A stretch of DNA of 64,000 nt from Nonomuraea montanisoli (lineage in GTDB: Bacteria > Actinomycetota > Actinomycetes > Streptosporangiales > Streptosporangiaceae). The stretch lies in assembly GCF_013363975.1 (NCBI RefSeq), contig NZ_JABWGN010000008.1:186001-250000 (forward strand). Reading direction: 5' to 3'. Made by a program: the position numbers and the translations under genes. Of the stretch, positions 52,079-60,830 are shown one piece after another (positions within the stretch are counted from its first letter, which is position 1; each line of letters begins with the position of its first letter). Below the pieces are notes generated by a model, which ran no database searches, had not been told where the DNA came from, and saw only the letters and a program-made list of their open reading frames with translations.

Positions 52079-53150
52079 CGGAGCAACGCTCCAGCAGGTC
52101 GCGGATGAGCGCGGCCACCTCGTCGGGCGTGAACTCCATCGCGTTCTCGCCGACCGTCACCTCGAAGCCGCAGCGCGACGGCTCGGGCCCGGACCGCACC
52201 CGTCCCCAGAGCTGGACGCCGTGCTCGGCGAGGATGGCGGCCCCGGCCCGCTCGACGGCCGCCTTGGGGGCGGGCAGGTGGATGTGGAAGATCGGCGTCT
52301 GCGGCGGATCGGGGTGGGCGCGCGCGACGCCGTCGGCGTTGACGGCGGCGGCGATGGCGATCGCGTGGTCCCGGAAGGCGGCCATGCGGGGCGGCAGCGT
52401 GTCGAGCCCGACGAGGGCGGCCAGGGCGAGCGGCCAGGCGTCCGCCATGCCGCCGCCGAGCCGCTGCCGCCACACCGCGGCGGCGCGCACCGTGTCCGTG
52501 TCCGCGGCGAGCACGGCGCCGCGCACGCCCTGCAGGCTCTTGTAGAGCGAGACGTACACCGAGTCGAACAGGCCGGCGATCTGGTCGAAGGGCCGCCGGT
52601 AGTACGTCTGCGCCTCCCAGAGCCGGGCGCCGTCCAGGTGCGACGCGGCGCCGGACGCCCGGACGAGCGCGACCTGACCGCACAGGTCGTCCCATTCCGG
52701 GAGCAGACCGCCGAGGTCGCGCTGCGGCAGTTCCCACAGGACGGCCGCGAGGGGCTCGCCGATCGCCGCGAGGTCCCGTGCCGTCATCAGCTCGAAGGGG
52801 TCCCCGGTGCGGTGGAACCGCAGGCCGTGGACGGCGTTGTAGCCCTGTTCCTCCCACACGTCCAGGTGCGACTGCGGATGGGCGGCGAAGGTGCGGCGTC
52901 CGCGCGCGTCGGCGTGGACGCGGAGCGCGGCCTGCTGCGCCATCGTCCCGCTCGGGAAGAAGAGCGCGCTCTCCTTGCCCAGCAGGTCGGCCAGCCGGCG
53001 CTCCAGCACCGCCACGGGGCCGTCGGGGCCGTCCGGCGGGGTGTCCTCGTCCACCAGGCGGAGCATCTGCTCCAGCATCGCGCGCGGCCTGCGCCGCAGG
53101 GGCGCGTGAAGGAACAACGACCGCCGCACGGGTGTGCTGCTGTCGGACAT
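52044..53150 (-). CDS. Threonine aldolase/beta-eliminating lyase family PLP enzyme
   Basis: 368 residues from ATG at 53150, GGAG 9 nt upstream. Fold-type I PLP enzyme: FFPSGTMAQQAALRVHAD, HLDGARLWEAQTYYRR with the PLP Asp, and SLYKSLQGVRGAVLA with the Schiff-base Lys. Like low-specificity threonine aldolases, which split beta-hydroxy amino acids to glycine and an aldehyde. Alone, no pathway partners; convergent with the Nudix gene. Confidence 0.87.
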   Translation of the reverse strand: MSDSSTPVRRSLFLHAPLRRRPRAMLEQMLRLVDEDTPPDGPDGPVAVLERRLADLLGKESALFFPSGTMAQQAALRVHADARGRRTFAAHPQSHLDVWEEQGYNAVHGLRFHRTGDPFELMTARDLAAIGEPLAAVLWELPQRDLGGLLPEWDDLCGQVALVRASGAASHLDGARLWEAQTYYRRPFDQIAGLFDSVYVSLYKSLQGVRGAVLAADTDTVRAAAVWRQRLGGGMADAWPLALAALVGLDTLPPRMAAFRDHAIAIAAAVNADGVARAHPDPPQTPIFHIHLPAPKAAVERAGAAILAEHGVQLWGRVRSGPEPSRCGFEVTVGENAMEFTPDEVAALIRDLLERCSATDGRSRPAAP

Positions 53151-53295
53151 GGACACCAACTCCGCCGTTATCGCGACAATACGCAAGAGCATTTCATGGC
53201 CGTAAGGCGCGCGCATCCAGGGCGCTCTCGTCTCCCCGCGTACAGCGCCCGAGAGGCCGCCCGCGCCGCCTTCGCCGTCCGCGGAAGCGTGCGGG

Positions 53296-54111
53296 TCAGG
53301 AGCAGCGGCGGACCGTGACCTTGCCCGTCCTGGTCGTCGTGCAGGTCCTGGCCGTCGGGACCGGGACCGTCGTCCGGATGGCCGGGCGGCCGGAGAGGCG
53401 ATCGGAAGGCCGGGTGGACGGGCGAGTGGACGGGTGAGTGGACGGGTGGGTGGACGGGCGCCCGGAGGGAGTCGGGTCCGCCTCCACGGTGTCGTCCCGC
53501 GGTCGCAACGCGACGACGCCGCCCTTGCCGCCGCTGCGCCGCCCCCGGAACCACTCGGACGAACGAGGCAGGTGGAAGGACCCGCCCGCGGCCCGCCCGC
53601 CCACGGCGGGGACCTGGCGGGACAGCAGGAGGTAGTACCAGGCGTGGTCGACGGCGTCGCGGCAACGGTCGTCCGCGACCCGGACGCGGGTGCGTTTCCG
53701 TACGCAGATCCGGACGCGCTGCCGGTCGTCGAGGAACGTGCCGTCATCACCGCGCACCCGCAAGGGGATGGTGGCGGGCTCGACCCACGTGCCGTGCGCC
53801 ACCTTCTTCCCGACGGCGGCCCAGCGCACACTCGCCGGGACGTAGTACCACGCGTAGCCGGGCGTCGCGTCGTCGCACGGTTGGTACGTGGCCCTGACCA
53901 GGGAGACCTTCTTGACGCAGAGCTCGACGCGGGCAGAGTCCTGCCGCCGGTCCGCCTTCGGCCGGTGCGTGGTGGGCGCGGCCTGGACGGGCCGGCGCGC
54001 CGGAGAGGTGCCCGCGCAGCCCGTGGCCGAGAGGAGCGCGGTCAGCCCGAGCGAGACGACACGTAAGACGGTTACCGACAAGGGGCCTCGCTTCCGGATA
54101 TTTCGGCGCAT
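53296..54111 (-). CDS. Putative lipoprotein with Ser/Thr/Pro-rich C-terminus
   Basis: 271 residues from ATG at 54111. Signal sequence VLRVVSLGLTALLSATGCAG with lipobox SATGC. The mature part has two similar halves (VELCVKKVSLVRATYQPCDDA to WYYVP, and VRICVRKRTRVRVADDRCRDA to WYYLL), each with two Cys, suggesting a duplicated small domain. A PSTHPSTRPS repeat (12-bp units) follows. Surface-exposed; function unknown. Confidence 0.75.
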   Translation of the reverse strand: MRRNIRKRGPLSVTVLRVVSLGLTALLSATGCAGTSPARRPVQAAPTTHRPKADRRQDSARVELCVKKVSLVRATYQPCDDATPGYAWYYVPASVRWAAVGKKVAHGTWVEPATIPLRVRGDDGTFLDDRQRVRICVRKRTRVRVADDRCRDAVDHAWYYLLLSRQVPAVGGRAAGGSFHLPRSSEWFRGRRSGGKGGVVALRPRDDTVEADPTPSGRPSTHPSTHPSTRPSTRPSDRLSGRPAIRTTVPVPTARTCTTTRTGKVTVRRCS

Positions 54112-54235
54112 CGCTGGATGAAAGAACGACGGCGCCCGGAAACGAGTTCCCCACGGACAGCGGCGGCGTAGTCCTCGCCCGCTTCGGCTTCGGCACCTTC
54201 GGCCGTCCTCACGCACCGACGGCCCGCAGCGCAGG

Positions 54236-54292
54236 CCCTCAGCCCGGCAAGCTCCCCTCAGCCCGGCAAGCTCCCCTCAGCCCGGCAAGCCC
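54236..54292. repeat. Three tandem 19-bp repeats
   Basis: CCCTCAGCCCGGCAAGCTC, three copies (54236, 54255, 54274), the first two identical. Intergenic between the lipoprotein and zinc-finger genes. Confidence 0.85.
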
Positions 54293-54305
54293 CCGGGCAA
54301 GCCTC

Positions 54306-54602
54306 TCAGGCGCCGCACGCGCACGCCATGGTGACCATGACCCCCCGGTCGCGGTCGACGTGCTGCACCGAGCCGTTGCCCAGGCAGTAGCGGCAGGCGA
54401 AGGCGGCGGCGACCATCGGGTCCAGCCACCGCGGGTCCTCCCACACCGGCGGCGGGCCGTCCGGCGGCTCGGGCCGCCGCCCGGGGTCGGCGTCGCCGGT
54501 CACCCAGCCGCGCCCCCGGCAGACCACGCAGGCCAGGAACAGCCGGCCGAGCCGCTGCACCTTGCGGCCCTCACACTCGGGGCAGGCGTCCGGTCCCGTC
54601 AT
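54306..54602 (-). CDS. DnaJ-type zinc-finger protein, small
   Basis: 98 residues. Four Cys pairs or near-pairs: CPECEGRK, CVVCRGRGW, CRYCLGNG and CACG at the C-terminus, two of them of the CxxCxGxG form of the DnaJ central zinc finger. There is no J domain and no substrate-binding domain. Probably a small zinc protein that binds nucleic acid or unfolded protein. No operon partner is clear. Confidence 0.8.
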   Translation of the reverse strand: MTGPDACPECEGRKVQRLGRLFLACVVCRGRGWVTGDADPGRRPEPPDGPPPVWEDPRWLDPMVAAAFACRYCLGNGSVQHVDRDRGVMVTMACACGA

Positions 54603-54680
54603 CGCGCCCTCCCGGTCCGGTCCTCGTCTCTCTCGCCCATGCCGGAACCGTAACCGGACGAGCGCGGACCGTGGGGGCGT

Positions 54681-55550
54681 TCAGGAGGATCCGCTGCCCG
54701 TGAGGCCGAATCGGCCGGCGAATTCGGACATCTGCTCGCACTGCTCGTCCAGGTCGAGGGAGGCCGGTGAGACGACGACGCGGGTCACGCCGGCCGCCGC
54801 CAGCTCCTCGGCCCGCTCGTGCGTCATGTCGATCGTCCCCCACCGGGTGTGGTCGAGCGCGTCCGGGTCGCGGCCGGCCTCGGCGGCGGCGGAGCGGACG
54901 AGCTCCCACTGGGCGGCGCGCTGGGCCGCGTCCAGCCTGCCGCCGGGGAACCAGCCCTCGCCGCGCCGCCCGGCCCGGCGCGCCGCCGCGTCGCTCGACC
55001 CGCCGACGTGGATCGGCAGCCCCGCGTCCCCGACCGGCTTGGGGAAGCTGCACAGGTCCTCGAAGGCGAAGAACTCGCCGCTGTACGAGACGCCCTCCTC
55101 CCCGCCCGCCCACAGCAGCCGCAGCACGTCGATCGCCTCGTCCGCGCGCCGCCCCCGGGTGGCGAAGTCGACGCCCACGGCCCGGGCCTCGCCCGGCAGC
55201 GCGCCGACGCCCACGGTCAGCAGCCGCATCCTGCCCTTGGACAGCAGGTCGATGGTGGCCAGCCGCTTGGCCAGGGTCACCGGATGGTGGTACGGCAGCA
55301 GCAGCACGGCGGTCCCCAGCAGGAGCCGCCGGGTGGCCGCGGCGACGAACGTCAGCGTGTCGAGCGGGTCGGCGTAGGGCAGCGACGTCGGGATCTCCCA
55401 GGGGCCGAGCCTGGCGCCGCGGTACAGCACGACGTGCTCCGGCACGTACAGCGCCTCGAAGCCGCACGCCTCGGCGTGCCGGGCGAACGCCGCGATCGCG
55501 TCGGGGTCCACCCCGCAGTGGGGGGTGCTGTAGCTGATGGCGTACTTCAT
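54681..55550 (-). CDS. LLM class F420-dependent oxidoreductase
   Basis: 289 residues, TIM-barrel luciferase-like. FARHAEACGFEALYVPEHV at the start, RLLLGTAVLLLPYHHPVTLAKRLATIDLLSKGRM (core only), VGVGALPGEARAVGVDF and PIHVGGSSDAAARRAGRRGEGWFPGG are the F420-binding subgroup's marks. Uses reduced F420 to act on an unknown substrate. A TTGACG-N15-TAACCT promoter lies 43 to 69 nt upstream of the ATG. Confidence 0.92.
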   Translation of the reverse strand: MKYAISYSTPHCGVDPDAIAAFARHAEACGFEALYVPEHVVLYRGARLGPWEIPTSLPYADPLDTLTFVAAATRRLLLGTAVLLLPYHHPVTLAKRLATIDLLSKGRMRLLTVGVGALPGEARAVGVDFATRGRRADEAIDVLRLLWAGGEEGVSYSGEFFAFEDLCSFPKPVGDAGLPIHVGGSSDAAARRAGRRGEGWFPGGRLDAAQRAAQWELVRSAAAEAGRDPDALDHTRWGTIDMTHERAEELAAAGVTRVVVSPASLDLDEQCEQMSEFAGRFGLTGSGSS

Positions 55551-55589
55551 GGGGCATTCCTCTGGGGTGGACCGGCCGTTGACGACGGC

Positions 55590-55619
55590 GACAGGTTAGG
55601 ACCCTGTCACCGGCGTCAA
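55590..55619 (-). promoter_or_regulatory. Promoter with overlapping inverted repeat, F420 oxidoreductase
   Basis: On the minus strand TTGACG (55619 to 55614), 15-bp spacer, TAACCT (55598 to 55593). The inverted repeat GACAGG-N7-CCTGTC (55590 to 55608) covers the -10 box, as an operator would. Confidence 0.6.
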
Positions 55620-55670
55620 GGCAAGCGCCCTCCAGCGGAAGGCCGGGATGCGGGGGGACGGGAGGCGGGG

Positions 55671-55919
55671 TCAGACGTCGAGCGGCACGGCGTGGATCTC
55701 GTCGGCCGGGTGGCCGGCCCGCTCGTGGATGCGCTGCACCGCCTCGGCGCTGGGCGCCTCCGACAGGCAGTAGACGACGCCCGTGTCGGGGTCGGCCCAG
55801 GCGTGCTCGAAGGTCACCCTCTCCTCACCCTGGATCGCGAGATCGGCGTCGTGCGCCTGCTGCAGTTGGTCGGCGGTGATGCCGACCATGCCGTGATGGA
55901 CGTCGATGAACTTGCTCAT
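55671..55919 (-). CDS. DUF4242 / SCO4226-like nickel-binding protein
   Basis: 82 residues from ATG at 55919. KFIDVHHGMVGITADQLQQAH, then FEHAWADPDTGVVYCLSEAPS and ERAGHPADEIHAVPLDV match the SCO4226 family, a small ferredoxin-like-fold protein shown in Streptomyces to bind nickel through His and nearby residues. Cytosolic, physiological role not established. Confidence 0.85.
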   Translation of the reverse strand: MSKFIDVHHGMVGITADQLQQAHDADLAIQGEERVTFEHAWADPDTGVVYCLSEAPSAEAVQRIHERAGHPADEIHAVPLDV

Positions 55920-56029
55920 GGGTCCTCCTCGGGCCATCTCCACCCAGCGTAAGACGGACATAAGCCCCTAAACACCCAATCCAGCCCCAAAGTGGTCACA
56001 GCGAACGGCCTGCCGGCGCGGTCCCCGCC

Positions 56030-56812
56030 TCAGTCGAACAGGTCCGGGTCGGAGCGGACGATCTGGTCGTACAGCGGCTGGAAGTTGATCCAGCCGACCA
56101 GGTCGTTGCCGACCTGCCCGTGGGTGAGCTTGGCCTGCTCGTGCTCGATGCGCACGGTCGGGCCCGCGGCCTTGGCCAGCAGTTGCGCCTGGCACGAGCG
56201 CTCCATCGTGATGAACCACCACGCGGCGGCGTCCACCGAGTCGCCCACGGTCAGCAGGCCGTGGTTGCGCAGGATGACGGCCTTGTACGAGCCGAGCGCC
56301 CGGGCGATGCGCCTGCCCTCCTCGACCTCCACCACCACACCGGTGTAGTCGTCGAACAGGCCGTGGTCCTCGTAGAAGGCGCAGGCGTCCTGCGTGAGCG
56401 GCTCCAGCCTGACGCCGAGCGAGGACAGCGCCTTGCCGTGGACCGAGTGGGAGTGGGCGGCGGCGACCACCTCGGGCCGGGCCTGGTGCACCATCGAGTG
56501 GATCGCGAAGGCGGCCTGGTTGACGTGGTAGGAGCCGTGGACCACCTGGCCCTCGTGGTTGACCAGGATGAGGTCGCTCACCCTGATGTGCTTGAAGCTC
56601 ATGCCGAACGGGTTGACCCAGAAGTGGTCGGTGTGCTCGGGGTCGCGGGCGGTGATGTGCCCGGCCACCCCCTCCTCGAAGCCGAACCGGCCGAACAGGC
56701 GCAGCGCGGCCACCAGCCGCTCCTGGCGGTGGCGGCGCTCGTCCGCCACGTCGTCGAACTTCTGCGGTAACCGGAACGTCAGCCGGTCGGTGGGGATCGG
56801 CTCCAGGTTCAT
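56030..56812 (-). CDS. Class II aldolase/adducin family protein
   Basis: 260 residues from ATG at 56812 (GGAGG 5 nt upstream). GFEEGVAGHITARDPEHTDHFWVNPFG and AAAHSHSVHGKAL supply the metal-binding His pair, NHGLLTVGDSVDAAAWWF the third. Zinc-dependent aldol cleavage of small sugars or related decarboxylation is expected; several actinobacterial members are annotated only by family. It stands alone. Confidence 0.9.
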   Translation of the reverse strand: MNLEPIPTDRLTFRLPQKFDDVADERRHRQERLVAALRLFGRFGFEEGVAGHITARDPEHTDHFWVNPFGMSFKHIRVSDLILVNHEGQVVHGSYHVNQAAFAIHSMVHQARPEVVAAAHSHSVHGKALSSLGVRLEPLTQDACAFYEDHGLFDDYTGVVVEVEEGRRIARALGSYKAVILRNHGLLTVGDSVDAAAWWFITMERSCQAQLLAKAAGPTVRIEHEQAKLTHGQVGNDLVGWINFQPLYDQIVRSDPDLFD

Positions 56813-56888
56813 CGTGCCTCCAGCTCTGAGGGGACGCGTCCCGTCCGCGGTACGGGGGACGCCGGACCCCGTCAAGGGTGTCGCCCGC

Positions 56889-56917
56889 GCCCGCCCGGAG
56901 CAAGCGTCCGGGCGGGC
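56889..56917 (-). terminator. Hairpin between pentapeptide and class II aldolase genes
   Basis: GCCCGCCCGG and CCGGGCGGGC, perfect 10-bp stem with a 9-nt loop, downstream of the pentapeptide gene. Confidence 0.6.
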
Positions 56918-56988
56918 ACGGGACGGCTGCCCCGCCGGAAGCGGCCCGAGGCGGGCGGCCCCGAGACGGGCGGCGGGGCGGGCGGGGG

Positions 56989-58398
56989 TCAGTGGTGGAC
57001 GGCCGGGGGCTGGTGCGGCGCGCCGTGGGCGGCGTGCTGGGCCGTGGACAGCAGCATGGCGCCCGCGGCGATGGCCGTCATCAGCACGAGCCAGCCGGCC
57101 GCCCGCCCCACGCGGACCCCGGCCGTGACCAGCGGCCAGGAGGTGGCGCCCCACCAGCGGTGGCCCGCCAGCCGGCGCATCTCCGTGGCGGCGAAGGCGA
57201 AGTCGAGGGACAGGCCGCGGTCGTCGGCGCGCCGGCCGAGCTCCGCGTACAGGGTGGCGAGCCAGCCGGCCCGCAGGTCGGCGGCGTCGCGCGGCTCGCC
57301 GGGCACGGGGGAAGGGCCGGACTCCTCCAGGCCGGGGCCGCCGCGTAAGGCCCGTTCGTCGGCCAGGACGCTGCGCCGCGAGAACCAGCGCAGCATCGGC
57401 CGCCGCATGCTCACCCGCACGCCGCGCCCGGTGAGCGCGAACCGGCAGTCCTTCAGCCGCACCCCCGCCGGGTGCGCCAGCCCGGCGAAGCGGCAGGCCG
57501 ACAGGTCCAGCCCGTACAGCGCGAGGCTGCGGGCGTCCACGTGCCGCAGCGAGGTGAGCGCCGCGCCGCCGCGGCCCGTCACCGTCGCCGGGCCGCGCAG
57601 CACCGCGCCCTCCAGATCGGCGTGCGAGCCGGTCAGCCGCAGCGTGGTCGCCCCGGCGACGTCCACCCGCCGCAGGTCCACCCCGCAGCCGGTGACCGAC
57701 ACGTCGAGCGAGGCGTCGGAGCGGGCGCGGGCGGCCGACAGGCGGCCGGTGGCCGACAGGTAGGCGTTGGCGGCGAAGTGCGCGGCGTCGAACCCGGCGG
57801 CGCCGACGACCTTGCGGAACGACAGCGTCCGCCCGAACCGGGCGCCCCGGAAGGTCGCGCCGTCGCCGAGCCGCGCGCCGTCGAAGGTGGCGTACCCGTC
57901 GAACCTGGCCCGCTCGCACGACAGGCCGCGCCCGAACGACGCCTGGCTGAACAGCGCGTCGCGCGCCATGACGGCCCGGTCCAGCGACACGTGGCCGCGC
58001 ACGGTCACGCCGTGCATCGACAGCTCGCGGGAGAAGCGGGCGTCGGCGAGGGACAGGTTGCCCTCGAAGCGGGCGCCGAAGAACGACGCGAGACGGTCGA
58101 ACACGGCGCCGTCGAGCGACACGTCCCCGGCGAAGGTGACGCCGGACAGGCGCACGTCACCGGTGAACCGGACCCGATCGAGGCGGGCCCGGCCGGGCCG
58201 GGCGCCGGTGGCCTCGATCAGCCGGGAGAGCAGGTCGCCGCCGACGACCGTCCCGCGCAGGTCGAGCAGGCGGCCGGGGGCCATCTCGCCGATCGCGGCG
58301 GCGAGCTGGTCGGGGGGCAGATGCGCCAGGCAGAGGTTGTACGGCCGGCGTGCGATGCCCGTGCAGGCAGCAGAGTGCGCGCAGGTGACCCAGTCCAT
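56989..58398 (-). CDS. Pentapeptide-repeat protein with C-terminal membrane anchor
   Basis: 469 residues from ATG at 58398; no ribosome site, so the message may be leaderless. A small Cys/His-containing start (CAHSAACTGIARRPYNLCLAH) could bind zinc. Residues about 45 to 310 are irregular pentapeptide-type repeats (VRFTGDVRLSGVTFAGDVSL and so on), forming a right-handed beta-helix. One membrane helix lies near residue 435 (AGWLVLMTAIAAGAMLLSTA) with a short His-rich tail. Role unknown; possibly a scaffold or decoy at the membrane. Confidence 0.8.
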   Translation of the reverse strand: MDWVTCAHSAACTGIARRPYNLCLAHLPPDQLAAAIGEMAPGRLLDLRGTVVGGDLLSRLIEATGARPGRARLDRVRFTGDVRLSGVTFAGDVSLDGAVFDRLASFFGARFEGNLSLADARFSRELSMHGVTVRGHVSLDRAVMARDALFSQASFGRGLSCERARFDGYATFDGARLGDGATFRGARFGRTLSFRKVVGAAGFDAAHFAANAYLSATGRLSAARARSDASLDVSVTGCGVDLRRVDVAGATTLRLTGSHADLEGAVLRGPATVTGRGGAALTSLRHVDARSLALYGLDLSACRFAGLAHPAGVRLKDCRFALTGRGVRVSMRRPMLRWFSRRSVLADERALRGGPGLEESGPSPVPGEPRDAADLRAGWLATLYAELGRRADDRGLSLDFAFAATEMRRLAGHRWWGATSWPLVTAGVRVGRAAGWLVLMTAIAAGAMLLSTAQHAAHGAPHQPPAVHH

Positions 58399-58503
58399 GG
58401 AGTCGTCATACCCCGGCCGCCCACGTGTCAAGATTTACTAATTTCATCCTCTCTCCACATTTATGTCGAAATATGCAAGCGCTGTCCCTCTAAAGTGCGG
58501 GTC

Positions 58504-60246
58504 ATGCGCGTTTTACCCCGGGCCACTCTCGCCGCCCTCGGCGCGGCCGTCCTGTCCGCCGTCCTGGCCGTCCCGGCCGTGGCGGCGTCCCCCGCACCCG
58601 CCACGCCGGACGCCCCGGCCGCGCGGGAAGCCGCGGCCGCCTCCTGCGACACTCCCGCCACCCACCGGATCTCGCAGGTCCAGGGCAGCGGCGACGCCAC
58701 CCCGCTCGCCGGGCAGACCGTCCGCGTCGAAGGCGTCGTCACGGGCGACTTCCAGCGCTCCGACCAGCTCAGCGGTTTCTTCCTGCAGGACCCGAGGCCC
58801 GACTCCGACCCGGCCACCTCCGAGGGACTGTTCGCCTTCGCCCGCGACACGTTCAAGGACGTCAAGCCCGGCGACCGGGTGCTGGTCACCGGCAAGGCCG
58901 TCGAGTTCAACGGCTGGACCGAGCTGTCCCCGGTGACCGCCGTGGACGTCTGCGGCACCGGGACCGTGCCCGCCCTGCCGTCCACGCTGCCCGGCGACGG
59001 GCTGGAGCGCGTCGAGAACATGCTGCTCACGTTCCCGCAGCCGCTCACCGTCACCGACCACTACAACCTCGGCCGCTTCGGCGAGGTCACCGTCTCGGCC
59101 GGTGGCCGGCTCTTCCAGCCCACCGACCGCCCCGGCGTGGACCCCGGCGAGCAGCGCGCCCGCACGCTGCTCGTCGACGACGGCTCCACCCGGCAGAACC
59201 CCGCCACGCTGCCGCCCGTCGTACGCACCGGCCAGGTGGCCGTCGGGCTCACCGGCGTCCTCGGCTACGGCTTCGACACCTACCGGCTCCAGCCCACCAG
59301 GCCCGTCGCCTACCTCGACGCCAACCCCCGGCTGCCCAAGCCGTTCCCGGTGATCGGCAACGTCAAGGTCGCCTCGTTCAACACGCTCAACTGGTTCACC
59401 ACCGTCGGCTCCCGCGGCGCGACGAACGCGGAGGAGCAGCGGCGCCAGCTCGCCAAGCTAGTGGCGGCGCTCAAGGGCATCGACGCCGACGCCGTCGCCC
59501 TCATGGAGGTCGAGAACAACGGCCAGACGGCCCTCCAGACGCTCGTGGACGCCGTCAACGCCGAGGTCGGCGCGGGCACGTACGCGGCGCTGACCCACCC
59601 GTACCCGGGCACCGACGCCATCCAGGTCGGCCTGATCTACAAGCCCGCCCGGCTGGAGCCCGTCGGCGAGCCGCGCGCCGCGCAGGACCCGGTGTTCAGC
59701 CGGCCGCCGCTCATCCAGACGTTCCGCCGCGCGGGCGGCGGCCAGCCGTTCACCATGGTCGTCAACCACCTCAAGTCCAAGGGCAGCTGCCCCGCCGGTG
59801 ACGGCCCCGACGCCGACCAGGGCGACGGGCAGGGCTGCTGGAACGCCACCCGCGTCAAGCAGGCGCAGGCCCTGCTCGGGCTCGTCGAGGACCTGCCGAA
59901 CCCGCTCGTCCTCGGCGACCTCAACGCCTACGGCGAGGAGGACCCGATCGACACGCTGGAGGCGGGCGGCCTGACCAGCCTCACCAAGCGGTTCGTGCCG
60001 GCGCCGCTGCGCTACAGCTACCTGTTCGACGGGATGTCCGGCGAGCTCGACCACGCCCTCGCCGGCCGGCAGCTCCTCAAGCGGGTCACCAGCACCACGA
60101 TCTGGCACATCAACGCCGACGAGCCCCGCATCCTCGACTACAACACCGAGTTCAACCCGCCGGACCTCTACCGGCCGGACGCCTACCGCTCCTCCGACCA
60201 CGATCCCGTCGTGATCGGCCTCACCCTGCCCGGCGGCAAGGGGTAG
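58504..60246 (+). CDS. Secreted ExeM/NucH-type endonuclease
   Basis: 580 residues. Sec signal MRVLPRATLAALGAAVLSAV, cleaved near VAA. An OB-fold-like domain (RISQVQGSGDATPLAGQTVRVEGVVTG core) precedes an endonuclease/exonuclease/phosphatase domain with ASFNTLNWF, LMEVENNG, NHLKSKGS, GDLNAYGEEDP and SSDHDPVV. Members degrade extracellular DNA for nutrition or biofilm dispersal. AT-rich promoter region 58430 to 58490; no clear ribosome site. A strong terminator follows. Confidence 0.93.
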   Translation: MRVLPRATLAALGAAVLSAVLAVPAVAASPAPATPDAPAAREAAAASCDTPATHRISQVQGSGDATPLAGQTVRVEGVVTGDFQRSDQLSGFFLQDPRPDSDPATSEGLFAFARDTFKDVKPGDRVLVTGKAVEFNGWTELSPVTAVDVCGTGTVPALPSTLPGDGLERVENMLLTFPQPLTVTDHYNLGRFGEVTVSAGGRLFQPTDRPGVDPGEQRARTLLVDDGSTRQNPATLPPVVRTGQVAVGLTGVLGYGFDTYRLQPTRPVAYLDANPRLPKPFPVIGNVKVASFNTLNWFTTVGSRGATNAEEQRRQLAKLVAALKGIDADAVALMEVENNGQTALQTLVDAVNAEVGAGTYAALTHPYPGTDAIQVGLIYKPARLEPVGEPRAAQDPVFSRPPLIQTFRRAGGGQPFTMVVNHLKSKGSCPAGDGPDADQGDGQGCWNATRVKQAQALLGLVEDLPNPLVLGDLNAYGEEDPIDTLEAGGLTSLTKRFVPAPLRYSYLFDGMSGELDHALAGRQLLKRVTSTTIWHINADEPRILDYNTEFNPPDLYRPDAYRSSDHDPVVIGLTLPGGKG

Positions 60247-60270
60247 AAAAGGGGGAGGCGTACGACGGAC

Positions 60271-60305
60271 GCGGGCCCCGCCACCTGAGACGTGGCGGGG
60301 CCCGC
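60271..60305 (+). terminator. Strong terminator after the endonuclease gene
   Basis: GCGGGCCCCGCCAC and its complement form a perfect 14-bp stem with a 7-nt loop, 24 nt after the stop. Confidence 0.85.
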
Positions 60306-60386
60306 GCGCGTGCGAGGCTGGAATGACGGAGGACGGGTAGGAGTTCCTATCCGTCGACAGCTTCAACGACGAGCGAGGAGCCACTT

Positions 60387-60767
60387 GTGGCGACCATCGA
60401 GGTAACCGAGACCAACTTCAACGACATCGCCGACAAGGGGATCGTCCTGCTCGACTTCTGGGCCGAGTGGTGCGGCCCGTGCCGCATGTTCGGGCCGATC
60501 TTCGAGAAGGCGTCGCAGAAGCACGGCGACATCACCTTCGGCAAGATCGACACCGACGCGCAGCAGGCGCTCGCGCAGGGCTTCGACATCACGTCGATCC
60601 CGACGCTGATGGCGATCCGCGACGGCATCGTCGTCTACGCCCAGCCCGGCGCGATCCCCGAGCCCGCCCTGGAGGACCTCATCAGCCAGGTCCGCGCGCT
60701 CGACATGGACGCCATCCGCACCGAGCTGAGCGACGAGCTCAAGCAGGCCGAGCAGCACAACAACTGA
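60387..60767 (+). CDS. trxA: Thioredoxin
   Basis: 126 residues from GTG at 60387 (GAGGAG 6 nt upstream). Active site FWAEWCGPCRMF, cis-Pro in TSIPTLMAIRDG. The C-terminal 20 residues extend past the fold and are acidic. Cytosolic disulfide reductase. Stands alone between two terminators. Confidence 0.93.
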   Translation: MATIEVTETNFNDIADKGIVLLDFWAEWCGPCRMFGPIFEKASQKHGDITFGKIDTDAQQALAQGFDITSIPTLMAIRDGIVVYAQPGAIPEPALEDLISQVRALDMDAIRTELSDELKQAEQHNN

Positions 60768-60773
60768 CCCGCC

Positions 60774-60799
60774 AAGCCCCGCCCGTGCCGGCGGGGCTT
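60774..60799. terminator. Bidirectional terminator between trxA and the DAHP synthase gene
   Basis: AAGCCCCGCC-cgtgcc-GGCGGGGCTT, perfect 10-bp stem, serving convergent genes. Confidence 0.85.
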
Positions 60800-60830
60800 C
60801 CGCACGCCCGAACGGGCGTCGTCCGGGACC

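Noticed and set aside
55551..55670. tRNA or other structured RNA
   Set aside because: The inverted repeat is short and fits a promoter operator; no cloverleaf or T-loop was found here or elsewhere in the window.
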